This document shows, in pieces, positions 11,001 to 22,505 of a DNA stretch of 64,000 bases. Position numbers and translations under genes: made by a program. The notes under the pieces are model-generated. The model did no database searches and was not told where the DNA came from. It saw only the letters and a program-made list of their open reading frames with translations. The stretch spans positions 116,439,074-116,503,073 of the forward strand of contig CM042147.1 of NCBI GenBank assembly GCA_023376005.1. Direction: 5' to 3'. Source of the DNA: Doryteuthis pealeii (taxonomy: Eukaryota; Mollusca; Cephalopoda; Myopsida; Loliginidae). The number at the start of each line of letters is the position of its first letter. Position 1 is the first letter of the stretch.

Positions 11001-12797
11001 ATTTTTTGTCCTAAACATAGGGCACACAGTGAGGATCTAACTCACTACTACACAATAAGCTTTATATTTAATTCATAGTTGACTTCAAGGTTAGGATTTT
11101 GGTGCATATTAGGCAGCTCCAATTTGACCAGTCAAATTCCGCCCCACCCTCTATATTTAACACAAAGAAACTTGCATAAAGGTTGATATTGACTTGAAAA
11201 AATTTGAACCATTCAAAAGAAGAAACATTAAAAAAAACTCCTGATGATTTAAAAAAAAAAATTTTCAGCTTATGGATATAATGAAAATTATAAATGAAAA
11301 CAATGTTTACATTTTCGCACCGTTAAATCAATTGAAATTTAACGTAGCCAAAAAACAAGTTTATGACTACCGGTTTAAAAAAAAAATCTATGAAAAATCA
11401 AGTAACAGTCAAATTTTCATGAACATTTCGGTAATTATTTACCTGTTGATGAAATTATGTTAAAATAAATTTTTCCTAAAATATATTATTTGGAAATATC
11501 TTTTTTTACGACTCCCCCATATTTTATTTTATGAAATATGAAAAAATGAACCATAAAAAACGATTTTTAATATTTTTTTCTATAAATAATTATATCAGAA
11601 GTTTTTTATAAGATTCTATTCAGGATTTTTTTTTAGTAAAAAACCATGAATACAAAATTCTGCTAAATTATCAATAAAGAAATCGTCCCTGTTGTAAAAA
11701 AAAAAACCCAAAAACAAAAACGGACTGTTTTACTTATTTTTCAAGATGACATTGAGTAATTTTTTTCCCAATTGGATAATTGATATTTGAATTAACTGTT
11801 TTTCTTTGTAACAACTCTTTATGTCTTTTTCTTTTTGCAAAGATTTTTAAAAATAAATTAAAAGTTAAAAAATATTTACGTTTCTTCCTTCAATATTGCC
11901 TAAACTGATCACGTGACGTATTTTGGTGGTACCTAGTGCGTATTAACTTAAATTTGTGAGAAAAGTAAATGTTTTTATGGATTAAAAAAAAAATCAGCAT
12001 AAATGAAAATCCTCAACTTGACTGATCATTCAAATTTTAATTAACAGATAATAATATATGGTACGTTACTTTACAACTTGTTTCGACTGACACAAAAATT
12101 TGATCTTAAATAATCGATTTAATTAATTTTATTTCATTTTTAAAATTTTTAGCAGACGAAAAATTGAGTATCCCTATGTAAAGTGGTAAAAGAAAAAAAA
12201 TGACATTATAGTTAAAGTATTGCAAACGTCTAAAAGTTTTTAAAAAATATCTAAATTTAATTCCAGGTTTGGATCAGGATTTATTTTAAGGCTGGTAAAG
12301 TCTCCGGTATCCAAGTGGTAGCAAAAAATTTAGAATAAAATTTGTACTGCTGCCATATATAGTTTCAAAATAGAAGCAAACACACCCACCAACAAATCCA
12401 ATGTTTTTGTTTATAAAGATTTTGTCGTATTTACAAATTGTCGCTACGAAGCTGATTAAAGTCCTGAAAAAATCGGATAAACTGCTTCTATCATTTTTAC
12501 AAATCCTAACAATAAATATCAAACGAAACACAAAAGTATTTAAAAGAAATTAACTTGATATATCAATAAACAGTAATCAGCTGTTTTGGAAGCCGGTAGT
12601 TTACTTTATTCACTCCGTTCCTATTTCCGGTTTCTGTGTCTACCATTCGTTGTTTCCTTTTATTCTGATAAACAAGCAAAATAAAATATAAAAAAGACAG
12701 AATATTTACAAAATTTATTTTAAATGAAATAATCTTACACAATATCATTTATTAAGAATTTTTAATTTTTGTTTCGGCGTCAGTATTTTACTCCGAT
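11000..12797. other. AT-rich outer part of right arm and possible promoter region
   Basis: Mirror of 283-2055. No recognised repeat. The last 200 bp before the candidate ATG at 12798 contain 'cctatttccggtttctg', an ETS-like site, but no clear TATA box at a suitable distance. Confidence 0.4.
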
Positions 12798-12914
12798 ATG
12801 ACGGAAGTCTGTTTTGTTGGTGCATGTTCGGATTTAGCCCCACGTGTATGTGAAAAGTTGACGAAAGAGAATTTCGACAAGAGATATACAATTTCGATCG
12901 TCTTCAAATTTAAG
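12798..12914 (+). CDS. Candidate first coding exon, unrecognised protein
   Basis: An ATG at 12798 opens 39 codons that run to AAG followed directly by a consensus-like donor (gttagt, 12915-12920). The peptide begins MTEVCFVGACS and ends near DKRYTIS...K. The mirrored copy at 166-282 has the same length and also stays open, but the two differ by compensating small indels; the mirrored reading (SPHVYVKVERKRIFDKRY) looks more protein-like. Upstream 12600-12700 has an ETS-like TTCCGG site. I do not recognise the family. If real, the gene runs rightward, with its next exons beyond 13 kb. Confidence 0.4.
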
Positions 12915-13085
12915 GTTAGTTTTTTTCATTTATTTAAGCAAAAAACTGTTTTCTATATTAGTTTGAAATCGACTGACAAAGCTTAATGTTGAACTCCCGT
13001 AAGCGGGAAATTCTTTTCAATTGTGTTTACATGTTGGTGAGAATGTGATATTGTTTAATGTTTATTCAAATATATTTACATATTC

Positions 13086-14384
13086 TTTAAATGGTACAGT
13101 CTTACTTTAGCCAATTTATTTTTCGTAGTATTAACTATTAAAATTGTCTAGTTCAGTTAATTATTATCGTGTAATTAATTTTTTTATTGCTTATTATTTT
13201 ACGCCATCCAGTCACTCCATTACGTTAAAATCATATTTCCAAAGTAGGAAATGGACTTGAATTAACCTGTTTAATTTAGCAGTTTAACTTATATTTATTT
13301 ATATTAAAATTGTTTTAAAGTAGCAGTAATATACGATTACTCTCAATTGTTTAACATTTAAATATTGATTGTGATATCGATACGTCACGTCTTAGTGAAA
13401 TAATAAAAAAGAAGATATTTTCATTTTTAAGTTTTAAATAAAAACTACTAGGTAAATTTAGTTTAGATCTTGAATTTTTTTAGCTGATAACTTGTTCTGT
13501 ATGGAACTAGTAAAATAATTAAAATTTTTCATTTTAATGAATCGTTTTAATTTCTTCTTACCCCCACCCCCCCAAACAAACAAACAGAACAACAACCACT
13601 TTTGACATGTCCCGCCATTTCGTATTATAACAATGTAATAAAGAAAAATGCATTTTTAAATAGATAAACTAAAGATAATTGTTGTCATTTTGATCGTTTG
13701 CTTTTTAATCTTAAAATCGTTAAGTTTTGCCATAATGAGATGTTATTGGTATTAATATATAATAAAAATTCTTGTGTACATATCGTTGAAATAAATAAAT
13801 GTAAGTACAGTACACTGTACTGAAAATCAGCTTGTGGATAATTCCCCCGGAAAGGTTATTTCTCCACCTTTTCACGAGGGCGGATTCGGACACAAGGTCG
13901 AATTTAGTATGAGAAATTCCAGAAATATTCCTTTTCCGTCGGCATTTTCATTTCTGGGACACCTAAGGCACCAGGGATTCCCCCGGCCCCACTCATGTGC
14001 AATGGGGAGTTTCCCCCTGGTGTATGGGGAATTCTGGAATTGAACTTTGGATTTTTAAGGAAAGGATGTTATTGTTCCTCGTTTCAAACGAAATGTATCG
14101 TGGATTGTTTATTTTGTTTTTAATTAAAGAAATACCAATTAAAAGATTAGTGTGATAGTTTATTTAAAATCAACATATTTTAAAAATGGTTTATTTTTAT
14201 TTCTAAACTCAAAATTAAAAAACAATTCATAAATTTGATTTTAAACAGGAAAAAAAAATTTTTAAACTTGGATAATTTTTAAGTTATTTTTATCAGGAAC
14301 CAAATTTGTTTTTCATAAATATCATCCCATTCTAGCAGTATCATAAAATCACCCTAGACTAAGTCCGCCCTGGGTCCTGGATAT
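13086..14384. other. Single-copy AT-rich stretch, no gene seen
   Basis: First sequence outside the inverted repeat. I see homopolymers, a C-rich tract at 13561-13575 and a small GC-rich patch at 13850-14045, but no supported exon or mobile element. Confidence 0.5.
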
Positions 14385-14510
14385 TACACTAAATTGCATC
14401 TGATGGTGTAGGTGCAGTACTGGAGAGTAGATTATCCCTTCATTGCCATTACTCCCAGATCCATTCTGACCTGGAGTGGTAATAGGGTCCCATATGTGTC
14501 CATAGGAACA
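14385..14510 (+). repeat. Repeat C, central fragment
   Basis: Contains 'catctgatggtgtagg', 'cattgccattactccc' and 'gacctggagtggtaatagg', matching the middle of the repeat C copies at 15470 and 42405. Both ends are missing. Confidence 0.6.
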
Positions 14511-14739
14511 CAATTCCCCTAATATATAGGCATAAAATAACCGCAGACAGATTGTGATGCCGAATATTTTCTGCAATTTAATGTAATGCCTTTTTTATGA
14601 TAAAATTCAGGATAAATTTTTCATTGAAAATACAGAAAAATACATCAAAGCTTTTAAGAAATGCAAAAGAAAAAAAAGAAAATTTAAACAATTTTGTAGA
14701 AATTTTTAATTAAGATTCAGTTAAATATCAATAAAAAGT

Positions 14740-14985
14740 CTGTGTGGCCTAAAGTCGGTATCAGCCAATCAGCGAGGGAGTCTATCCCCTTTTTACTAGC
14801 GCTAGACCAAGGAGGTTATTTTTTGTCTGAGGTTGAGCACCACACCTACCATCAGCTCCTTACTTTACCGCACATACCCCTATGCTACTCATACGCGAAG
14901 TTGGTGAGGACTGGTATCAAATTAGGAACCTTGTGGTTTCTAGCCAAACACTCTACCAACTGATCTAACCCAGCTCTTTTAGTTC
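14740..14985 (-). repeat. SINE-A
   Basis: Minus strand: head ending in 'gagctgggttagatcagttgg', B box-like region, then 'gctgatggtagg' and 'ctagcgctagtaaaa', closing at 'taaagtcggtatcagcc'. Slightly diverged from other copies. Confidence 0.8.
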
Positions 14986-15469
14986 AGGTTAAAAGCATGG
15001 TATGGGTAATCTGAAGCTAAAACCTTTTTTAGATCTTATTTCTCCAATGCATGTATTGAGGAACACGAATTTTGGTAAAATGGTCTGACTTTAGTCCATT
15101 TACCAAAACTTTTGAAGTTTTCTTTGGAATTTATACAGTTCAAAATAAACTTCATTTGAAAATCAGAAAAATTCTTGTGAAATTTAATAGCAACAGAAAA
15201 TTGATGGCATGAACCAGAAAAAATTGTTTGATAAGACTAGTTCATCTCATAAACTTGAAACAGATATCTGCCATGTCGGCTGGGGCAGTAGAATACACTG
15301 ACTGCACTTCTGCAGAGGGGTAAAATCCCTCCAGTGGGACCTACTGTTGGCCGTGGGTGGTGACCCAAGATGCTTAAGGACTGAATTCTAGTGACTAAGC
15401 AGTTCATGACCTGCAACACTCCACATTGGCCCTTAGTCTAGACGGGTGGTTGGAGAGGCCTTCTCTGAT

Positions 15470-15862
15470 CAATCATCTGGTCGTGTCAAGCCCTAGAACC
15501 TATGTGAATGTTCCTGTCGCCTTTATGGCAAACCCCAACCCTTTTTATCATATATGTGCTAGAAGGTAGTGTCATAGGGTCTTAGTGTCCTTGGTATGAT
15601 AAACTATCTGATGGTGAAGTTCCAGTTCTGGAGGTCGGGGAATGTGGAGTACACCTTCATCACCATTACACTCAGGTTCACTCTGACCCGGAGTTGTAGT
15701 ATCTGTTAGGGTCCCATCTATGGGTCAAATAGAACAATGAGTTCTAAAAAAATTTGTTTAAAAAAAATGAGTACCCATCAAGAATGAATAAAACAAAACC
15801 TCTTTGGCATAAAATGACCCAATGGGTTGACATGCTGTAAAACCCAACCAACCAAGAACCTT
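15470..15862 (+). repeat. Repeat C, most complete copy
   Basis: Starts near 'gtcgtgtcaagccctagaac', runs through 'catatatgtgctagaaggta', 'ctatctgatggtgaag', 'cactctgacccggag', 'gggtcccatctatggg' and ends 'gacatgctgtaaaaccca'. This defines the family at about 390 bp. The short tail of A and C residues and the retroposon-like distribution suggest a SINE or a LINE 3' end. No tRNA boxes are obvious. Confidence 0.75.
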
Positions 15863-16829
15863 TATCCCCATTACTCCCAGGTCCACTCTAGGTTGTGAAA
15901 TTGATTCATCCAATCTCTTTCTCCCACTGCCAAGTTCGCTCATCCACGACAATCTTCTAGCAACTGTAAAAGCAAAACTTTCTTTGAATTTCTTAAACCG
16001 ACTACAGAAGCGAACCAATGAAATCTCAAACTGGAAATAAACGGAGTTGCTCTCAAACATTTTGAAATAGGCCACTTAGTATAGAACGCCATGCTATTAA
16101 CACTAGTGTAGAATCAATGTCATACTTACCTTCACAGGAAGGCTGTGACTAGCATCCAGTTACCAGACATGAAAAAAAAAAAAGAGTGTAACCGAATACA
16201 AACTCTGTACAAACTGCCAAAACACAGTCAAGTGTTTGGTATATATGGATAAAAATGTTTACACTAAAGCCAGCAGCCAATGAGAATCCTAGGAATGGAC
16301 TTGGCCAAGGTACACAGTAGAATAGCCCAACCTGCTATTTAAACCACCTACCAAGTCTGAATTCTTGGAGTTGATTCAATTTCTATCACAGCTGAATACG
16401 GGTCACTCATCGTGAATCCCTAAAACCAATAACTACAAACAATGGTGCCAACAAATCAGAGACAAAATATTGGATGAGATATAAATGTGATTTTGGCTTT
16501 TATAATAGGAATTATTCTTGCAGCATAGCGGATATGGATAGCCAGGTGTCTCTAAGGAAAAAAGTGTGGGGTCAGTGATGCTGATAGCTTTTTGATTTAG
16601 TGTGTCCTGGGACGCACATATTTGCTTTGAATGAGTCCCCGGGAAAATTTATGGGTCCCGACTAAAGTTTCTTAATAAATTGTAGGGTTTTTATTTATGA
16701 TCTGTGGGAAACAACTAAAGCCATCTAACTCCTACCTTGTAACCTATCCTGTGTAATTCGATCCTAAGAAACTATTGAAATGTATTTACAGTTAGCTTGA
16801 AATGGTGAGGGAAGAAAGAAGAACGCATG

Positions 16830-17170
16830 GATATGATTTTACTGCATCTGCAGGACGTATACCTATCAGCATCTCTAGGGGTAGATTTAAATTAGAATTT
16901 CATCTAGAGCTATCCTTTAGTCTTCAATATGTGATATTTCTTGATGTAAAAATAAAACCACAATGATATACAGTAACAAGCAATTAAATTAATTAGTAAA
17001 GATTAAATTCTAATGTAATAAGATATTATATTAAATTAGAAAGACTAACAAAACTAAATAAGAATGCATATAAAAAGATTACACTTATTTGAATTTCATT
17101 TTAATTGATTTCCATATAAAATTTTAAATAGTATTGCTTTTAATGTTTCAGAATAAAATAGTTATATTAA
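16830..17170 (-). repeat. Helitron-related internal fragment
   Basis: Two blocks match Helitron copies elsewhere: 'aaattagaaagactaa' with 'aataagaatgcatataaaa' (compare 48705-48745), and 'gattttactgcatc...ctatcagcatctct' (compare 49818-49890). Neither the TC start nor the hairpin-CTAG end is present, so this is a decayed piece. Confidence 0.4.
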
Positions 17171-17381
17171 AGATCAATAACACCAAGTAAATTATTTATC
17201 AGACCTGGTTAAAACCAGTATGCAAATTATCCACACCATATTATATAAACTTTTATTTCTTAGTAATATGTAACACACATTGCAAGATTTTAAGTGCATT
17301 AATAACATTGGTTGTTTTGAGGCAAATCTAAGTCAACTAAACTTTAATAGAGACATCAGTGGTGATGTAGTTTCGATTACA

Positions 17382-17659
17382 CAAGGCTGTGGAGTAGGAG
17401 TTGGAAGCAATTAAGGGGTCACTGGAGTTGGAGTCGGAAAAACTATACCAACTCTGACTCCAGTTTAATTTATACTTTATGGCCCTAGTTTAGTCTGTAA
17501 AGTTATACAGTGCACACTCCTTATAAATAGATTATTAAAAAGTCATGGTTTTATATTTATTTGTAGGCAATAATCCCTTAATTATATAAATCAGAGTCGG
17601 AAGTTCAAAAAATAGAAGTATCAGAGTCAAAGGTTTTATGTTCCGACTCCACAGCCCTT
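17382..17659 (+). mobile_element. Short element with inverted ends 'aaggctgtggagt'
   Basis: Begins 'aaggctgtggagtaggag' and ends with 'ccgactccacagccctt', which are inverted copies of each other. A second copy lies at 35355-35633 in the opposite orientation and shares the internal block 'tacagtgcacactccttat'. This is a non-autonomous terminal-inverted-repeat element. The superfamily is uncertain. Confidence 0.65.
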
Positions 17660-17878
17660 CAGTTACAGACACACAATCTCCGTTGATAAATTTCATTTTT
17701 ATCTTGCAAGCCAACCAAGAAAGACTAGCAAAACGTGAGAGGTATTGCTGGAGAAGTAAGAACTTTGACTCTAATGAAACGCATGGAGAAAAGGCTAGAT
17801 GGCAATTACAGAAGGATGCTGCTTGCTGCTGTTTTAAGGACATACCCAAAGCAATGGCTGATAGGGATGGATGTTGAG
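17660..17878 (+). pseudogene. 3' end of a LINE ORF2
   Basis: The open frame reads ERYCWRSKNFDS, HGEKARWQLQKDAACC and FKDIPKAMADRDGC, closely resembling the C-terminus of a LINE ORF2 family (consensus-like DLPEAMADRDGWRERV). It flows directly into a minisatellite whose unit encodes the last residues of the same protein and its (TGA)n tail. Confidence 0.6.
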
Positions 17879-18358
17879 AGAGTTAAGGGAAGCTCTGCTG
17901 TGGGCACGCCTTGATGATGATGATATACTGGTAGGGATGGATGCTGAGAGAGTTAAGGGAATCTGTGCTGTGGGCACGCCTTGATGATGATGATATACTG
18001 ATAGGGATGGATGCTGAGAGAGTTAAGGGAATCTGTGCTGTGGCACGCCTTGATGATGATGATATACTGGTAGGGATGGATGCTGAGAGAGTTAAGGGAA
18101 TCTGTGCTGTGGGCACGCCTTGATGATGATGATGATATAATGATAGGGATGGATGCTGAGAGAGTTAAGGGAATCTGTGCTGTGGGCACGCCTTGATGAT
18201 GATGATATACTGATAGGGATGGATGCTGAGAGAGTTAAGGGAATCTGTGCTGTGGGCACGCTTTGATGATGATGATATACTGATAGGGATGGATGCTGAG
18301 TGAGTTAAGGGAATCTGTGCTGTGGGCACGCCTTGATGATGATGATGATATACTTTTT
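17860..18358 (+). repeat. Minisatellite built from a LINE 3' terminus, about 70 bp x 7
   Basis: Units begin 'gatagggatggatgctgaga' near 17860, 17931, 18000, 18069, 18142, 18211 and 18281. Each reads ...ERVKG.CAVGTP-stop followed by tgatgatgatgat. That is the C-terminal coding end plus the simple-repeat tail of the LINE at 17660-17878. Units differ by one or two bases and by the number of tga triplets (4 or 5), so the array is young or homogenised. The 69-73 bp period shifts frame between units, so it is not coding. Confidence 0.9.
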
Positions 18359-18799
18359 GGCCAGATGGAGAAATCTATGGAAAGCACTTAATGCTCTAGT
18401 ATGAGATGTTTCTTTTGATGTGTACAAAGAAGAGTGCATTGTGTATATGGTAATCTAAGCAAATCCGTCTTGTTTTCAATAAGATCACTAGAGCAAAGTT
18501 GTTATGTTTGTCCAGATGTATTTTTCATTTTAAGGAATTCAAGAGAAGACAATTACTTGAGAAAGCCCGAGGGGTGGGAGAGTTTGCAAAGTTGGTGGGT
18601 AGTTATATAGACTCTTTCTTTGACTCTTGCGTTTCCATTTTGATGTTGATTAAATCTATCCCCAGCTTCATAAAATCTTCTAGGACTACCAATTTGATAA
18701 TTAAAATGCTTTTGATTTTTGCCCTTTTCCCCCAAAGCAATAAAGAAATGTTTTTTATGTAAATGTAACTAGATTTTGGTTTCTGCTCCTCTGTAATGT

Positions 18800-18985
18800 T
18801 GGAGGGCACTGGTTTTGTCATTTCATTGGCTGTCAAGATCTCTTTGATTTTAATGGCATGTCAACCTCTCTAGGATAATTTTATGCCTGGAAGTTAGGGA
18901 ATTGCATTTTGTGTGTGTGTGTTTGTTTGTTTTTTTGCAGGTCTTATTGAATAGAAATAACTGTTTGAATAGATCTATTTGAACC
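18800..18985 (-). repeat. Repeat C relative, 3' part
   Basis: On the plus strand 'gattttaatggcatgtcaac' and 'gataattttatgcctgga', followed by 'agatctatttgaacc', match the inverse of the C-family end as also seen at 53820-54150. It has a (GT)n stretch inserted at 18910. Confidence 0.6.
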
Positions 18986-19279
18986 AATTAAAATGGAATT
19001 TTTTAAAAACATAACTCAATTCTAAAACCAAGGTATATTTTAGTATGAATTTTGTGTCATTAAACTAAATAGGAAAAAAGCCTTTAGAAAACAATCATTG
19101 ATTAACCTAGCATTCCCAGTTGATTTTTTTTATTTGAGGTTATTGTTTTATTTGAGGTTTAATGTTATTTAATTATGTTAGTTATATAGAGCTTTGTAAA
19201 TGGAGTTCAAAACTGTTTGAATTATACAAATATCCCCAGTGGTTCAAAAGTTATGAGAATTTAAAGCCCCGAAATTGGG

Positions 19280-20560
19280 GTAAAAAGTGGACATGGAAAT
19301 ATTTAGAAAGATTATGTTATTTTATTTTCAACGATATAAATATTTTAAAAATTGGACGAGAAATAAGTGATGAATTTAAACTTTATTGTCTTTATAAACG
19401 ATGCCTAACTGATAGTTTACGTTACGCCGTACGCCTGTCGGACAAATAAATTTGAGTTTTTTTCTCAAAATATAAACTTTCGAAGCAAATCCCGAACGGT
19501 ATAGCAATCTTTACATTTTACAAATTATATATCAAAATAATTCTGAAATTTTCTAATATCACGGACAAAGTGCTTCTTTTTTGCTTCTAATATACATTTT
19601 GAACAAATAGTCTTTAAATTTGCACTATTGTATTTTTACTTCCACGGGTCCTAGAACAAAAATTTCAAGAATATTGATAAAGATTAGCCACTTAGATTTT
19701 CCAAAGAAATGTAGAGTGTAAAATGTATTCCCGGAAAAAAATTCCTATCATGCATTTTCGGTTGTTTGAAGCAAAATACGTTTTTAACTCGCTGTAAAAA
19801 TTATTCAATTAATAAAAACACATACAAATTACATATTTAGAGAGATTATTTTCTTTTCTTTTCAACCATATAAATATTTTTAAGATTGAACCATAAATAT
19901 ACGAGAAATTGTGATTTTAAATCAATAAGGTCCGATTTGTGACGTCAGTTGATAGGGTGTTTTTACATCCGAAAGTTCGAGTTTTTTCTTCAAAATCCAA
20001 ACTTTCGGAGCAAATCCCGAACGGTATAGCAATCTTTAAATTTCACAAATTTTATACAAAAATAATTTTCAAACTCTCTAATATTACGGACGTAGTGCTT
20101 TTTTTTTTTTTTTGCTTCTCTTATATTTTTTTAAACAAATAGCCTTGAACTTTGCCCTCTCATATTTTCATTTCCACGGGTCCTAGAAAAAAAAAGACCT
20201 CGTTTGTACTTCCAGATGTTTTCTAATTGAGTGCAAAATTTCAAGAATATTGATAAAGATTAGCCACTTTGATTTTGAAAAACAAAACAGCGTGTAAAAT
20301 TTATCGTAAAAAAAAACCGGTCATATTTTTGTTTTCAGCTGTTCGACCGAAAATACGGTTTTAACTCGCTGTAAAAAAAATAATTCAATTGATGAAAATC
20401 GATAGAAATTACATATTTAGAAAGATTATTCTATTCTCTTTCCAACCATATAAATATTTTAAAGATTGGTTAAGAAATACTCGAGAAATTGCAAATTTAA
20501 CTGATTTAGGTCGCAAATTTGAAAATGTCAGCGTTTTTCAGCTAAATGCTTGTAATGCTA
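19280..20560 (+). repeat. Tandem repeat, period about 525-575 bp, about 2.3 copies
   Basis: The block 'gcaaatcccgaacggtatag' occurs at about 19482 and 20007. 'catatttagagagattat' and relatives occur near 19296, 19836 and 20412. Copies share 'ccacgggtcctaga' and 'ttaactcgctgtaaaaa'. Copies have drifted by substitutions and poly-T length changes. The first partial copy sits in a 95-codon frame (19162-19449) and later copies retain stretches of the same peptide (IPNGIAIF), but stops interrupt them. No recognised protein family. Confidence 0.75.
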
Positions 20561-20832
20561 GATTAACCCAGCTTTAGCTGTGATAATACTTATATATAAT
20601 GTGGGAAAAGACTGATTGTCAGAGAGGTTTAGAGCCAGTTCGCACTGATGGGCACCAGTTGGGAGGTTGAACGAATCTCTCACAGACTGGTATTTATTCT
20701 CTCCTCTTCACATGGAAATGGAATGTGACACAAGGTCAGTTTGAAATGGGTGACCACATAGGAAACAGGCCTTCTGTGGCCCAGTGCCAAAAATAACTCG
20801 GTTTCATTGGTATTTGTATTTTTTTTGTGTGT

Positions 20833-21205
20833 GCCTCAGGCGGTGGCTGATAAAACCAGCCCATACCCCCTTTTAGATGAGGGGGCAACAGCTTCCTGCA
20901 TTAGTTTGTTTTATTTACCACGTATCCCACGTTGTACGGGTTAGGCACAAGGCCCTATTAATGTGGTACCACCCACGAACCGAAGCTCATGGGAGGCGGG
21001 TGCAAAAAATGCGCTGATCCCGTCGGCATTCCCCCTCAAGTGGGGGCGCCTCAGGCACCGGGCAATAAACCCAGCCCTACCCCTTTAAATTGAGGGGCCA
21101 GGTGTTGCCTGGGGGTGGCCCCCTGGGATCAACAACGTTAACTTATGCAGTCCTAGGCCGAAGCCACAGGACCCTCTGGTCGAAACCAGAGGTAGTATAG
21201 AACTG
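20833..21205 (+). repeat. Repeat D with partial 5' dimer
   Basis: GC-rich block with 'ccgtcggcattcccc', 'gcctcaggcaccgggcaat' and 'aggtgttgcctggggg', ending near 'ggtcgaaaccagaggtag'. A shorter block at 20833-20895 ('gcctcaggcggtggctgat') repeats its centre, suggesting a dimer or tandem insertion. Confidence 0.7.
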
Positions 21206-21268
21206 AGCTGCTTTTTTAAAAAAAATTCTTTTTACATCACTCAACATGTGAATGTGCTAGGCCACCAC

Positions 21269-22081
21269 CAGGGCTCGACATTAACGCTGTCCCGTCGTCC
21301 CAGGGACGATAAATATTACGCCCGAGACAATCAATACGTCATCCGGGACAGTTTGCCGGGGACGGTAAAATTTTTTCCTAAAAGTTAGTACTACATTCCA
21401 ATATTGGCCGTCCAGTGATTACCCCAATGCTGACCTCAAAATGAGGCAACGGCACCGCAGGTCTATTCTCAAAGCCATGTAATGAATAATAATGGAGGAA
21501 GATAGTTTAAAAGGACCGAATTATGTACTATTAACCCTACTCAGGGTAACTTAAAGTAAAATGTATTGATTTTTTGTCCAAATATCCAGAATTATCACTG
21601 CTTCAGCTTTTCTTAATGTTTTATTACATGTTATTATGCTACTGATGACTGACAAGTATATATTTTACCAACTCCTCCGTACGAGCAGGATGTGACACAA
21701 GGTCAATTTCTTAAGCGGAGTTTAACAGGTTTGAATTCAGAGTTTTCCTTCTCCTAGACCGATTGCCTAACCAAAGTTAAAGAGCCCAGTCTGCCCTACT
21801 ATTTACCCATGGCTGGAGGGAGAGTAGAATTCATACCTTTCCCAAGGGTATTAGCGCTAAGTGAAATGCAATTACCACGTCCATGATTTGAACTCGGGGC
21901 GACGAGTCCATTTTCCTATGACTTTAACCATTACACCAAGCGCTTCCTTGACTGACAAGTATAGATGATGCTAATGAATTAAACAAAAATATTTTGATTT
22001 CGAGACGGTCCAAAAGCCCATTTGGAACGGTTGATGATTTTTGTTCGGGACGGTCATGAAAAAAGTTAGTGTCGGAGCCTG
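21269..22081 (+). mobile_element. Non-autonomous hAT-like element with 8-bp TSD
   Basis: Ends are 'cagggctcgacattaac' at the left and 'gttagtgtcggagcctg' at the right, imperfect inverted repeats. The 8-mer gccaccac flanks both sides (21261-21268 and 22082-22089). An 8-bp duplication with CAGGG-type ends is the hAT signature. The interior has repeated 'gggacggt' motifs and no transposase frame. A SINE-B is inserted inside. Confidence 0.8.
21661..21948 (-). repeat. SINE-B nested in the hAT-like element
   Basis: Minus-strand SINE-B flanked by a perfect 15-bp target-site duplication, tgactgacaagtata, at 21646-21660 and 21949-21963. It therefore inserted by LINE-type retroposition after the hAT-like element. 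Confidence 0.9.
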
Positions 22082-22505
22082 GCCACCACCATAGGCAATG
22101 TCTAACACTGTTGTCGTTGGGTGATTTTTCAACTAACATGCCATCTCAATGAACTTGAAAAAAGAAAACAAGTAGTAAAAGGTTTTAGAAAAGGCATTCG
22201 TTTTTTTTTTTCTTTTCTAATTTTGCTACAACACAAAGAAGCAAATGTCCAAGTCAAGTCAGCAACTGTTTAACATTCTTAAAAAAGTCCCCTTCCTCAC
22301 AATCTTCTCCACCTCTCCCATCCACTGAAATAGACATTTCTATTCTGTTACCTATGTCACTCTAACCTGTTTACACCCCACAGATTCTTGTTGAATCCTG
22401 AAAGATATTATTACGAATATTTGTCTAATGTAGTCCTTTTAATTCCAAACTAATGATATTTACTAATCTCGGCTTAGTGTGGGACATGATCAAAGGGTTT
22501 TAAGG

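Larger units (their letters stand above)
6570..13085. repeat. Right arm of giant inverted repeat
   Basis: Reverse complement of 1-6423. This arm runs uninterrupted into the single-copy sequence after 13085, and its LINE frames are better preserved than those of the left arm (for example the run LLYGELVNGKR around 7150-7200). It is about 93 bp longer than the left arm, which fits many small deletions in the left copy. Confidence 0.95.

Noticed and set aside
16118..16150. U1 snRNA-like start 'atacttaccttcacagg'
   Set aside because: Only about ten bases match; the following sequence does not resemble U1, and it can equally be the complement of a chance splice donor.
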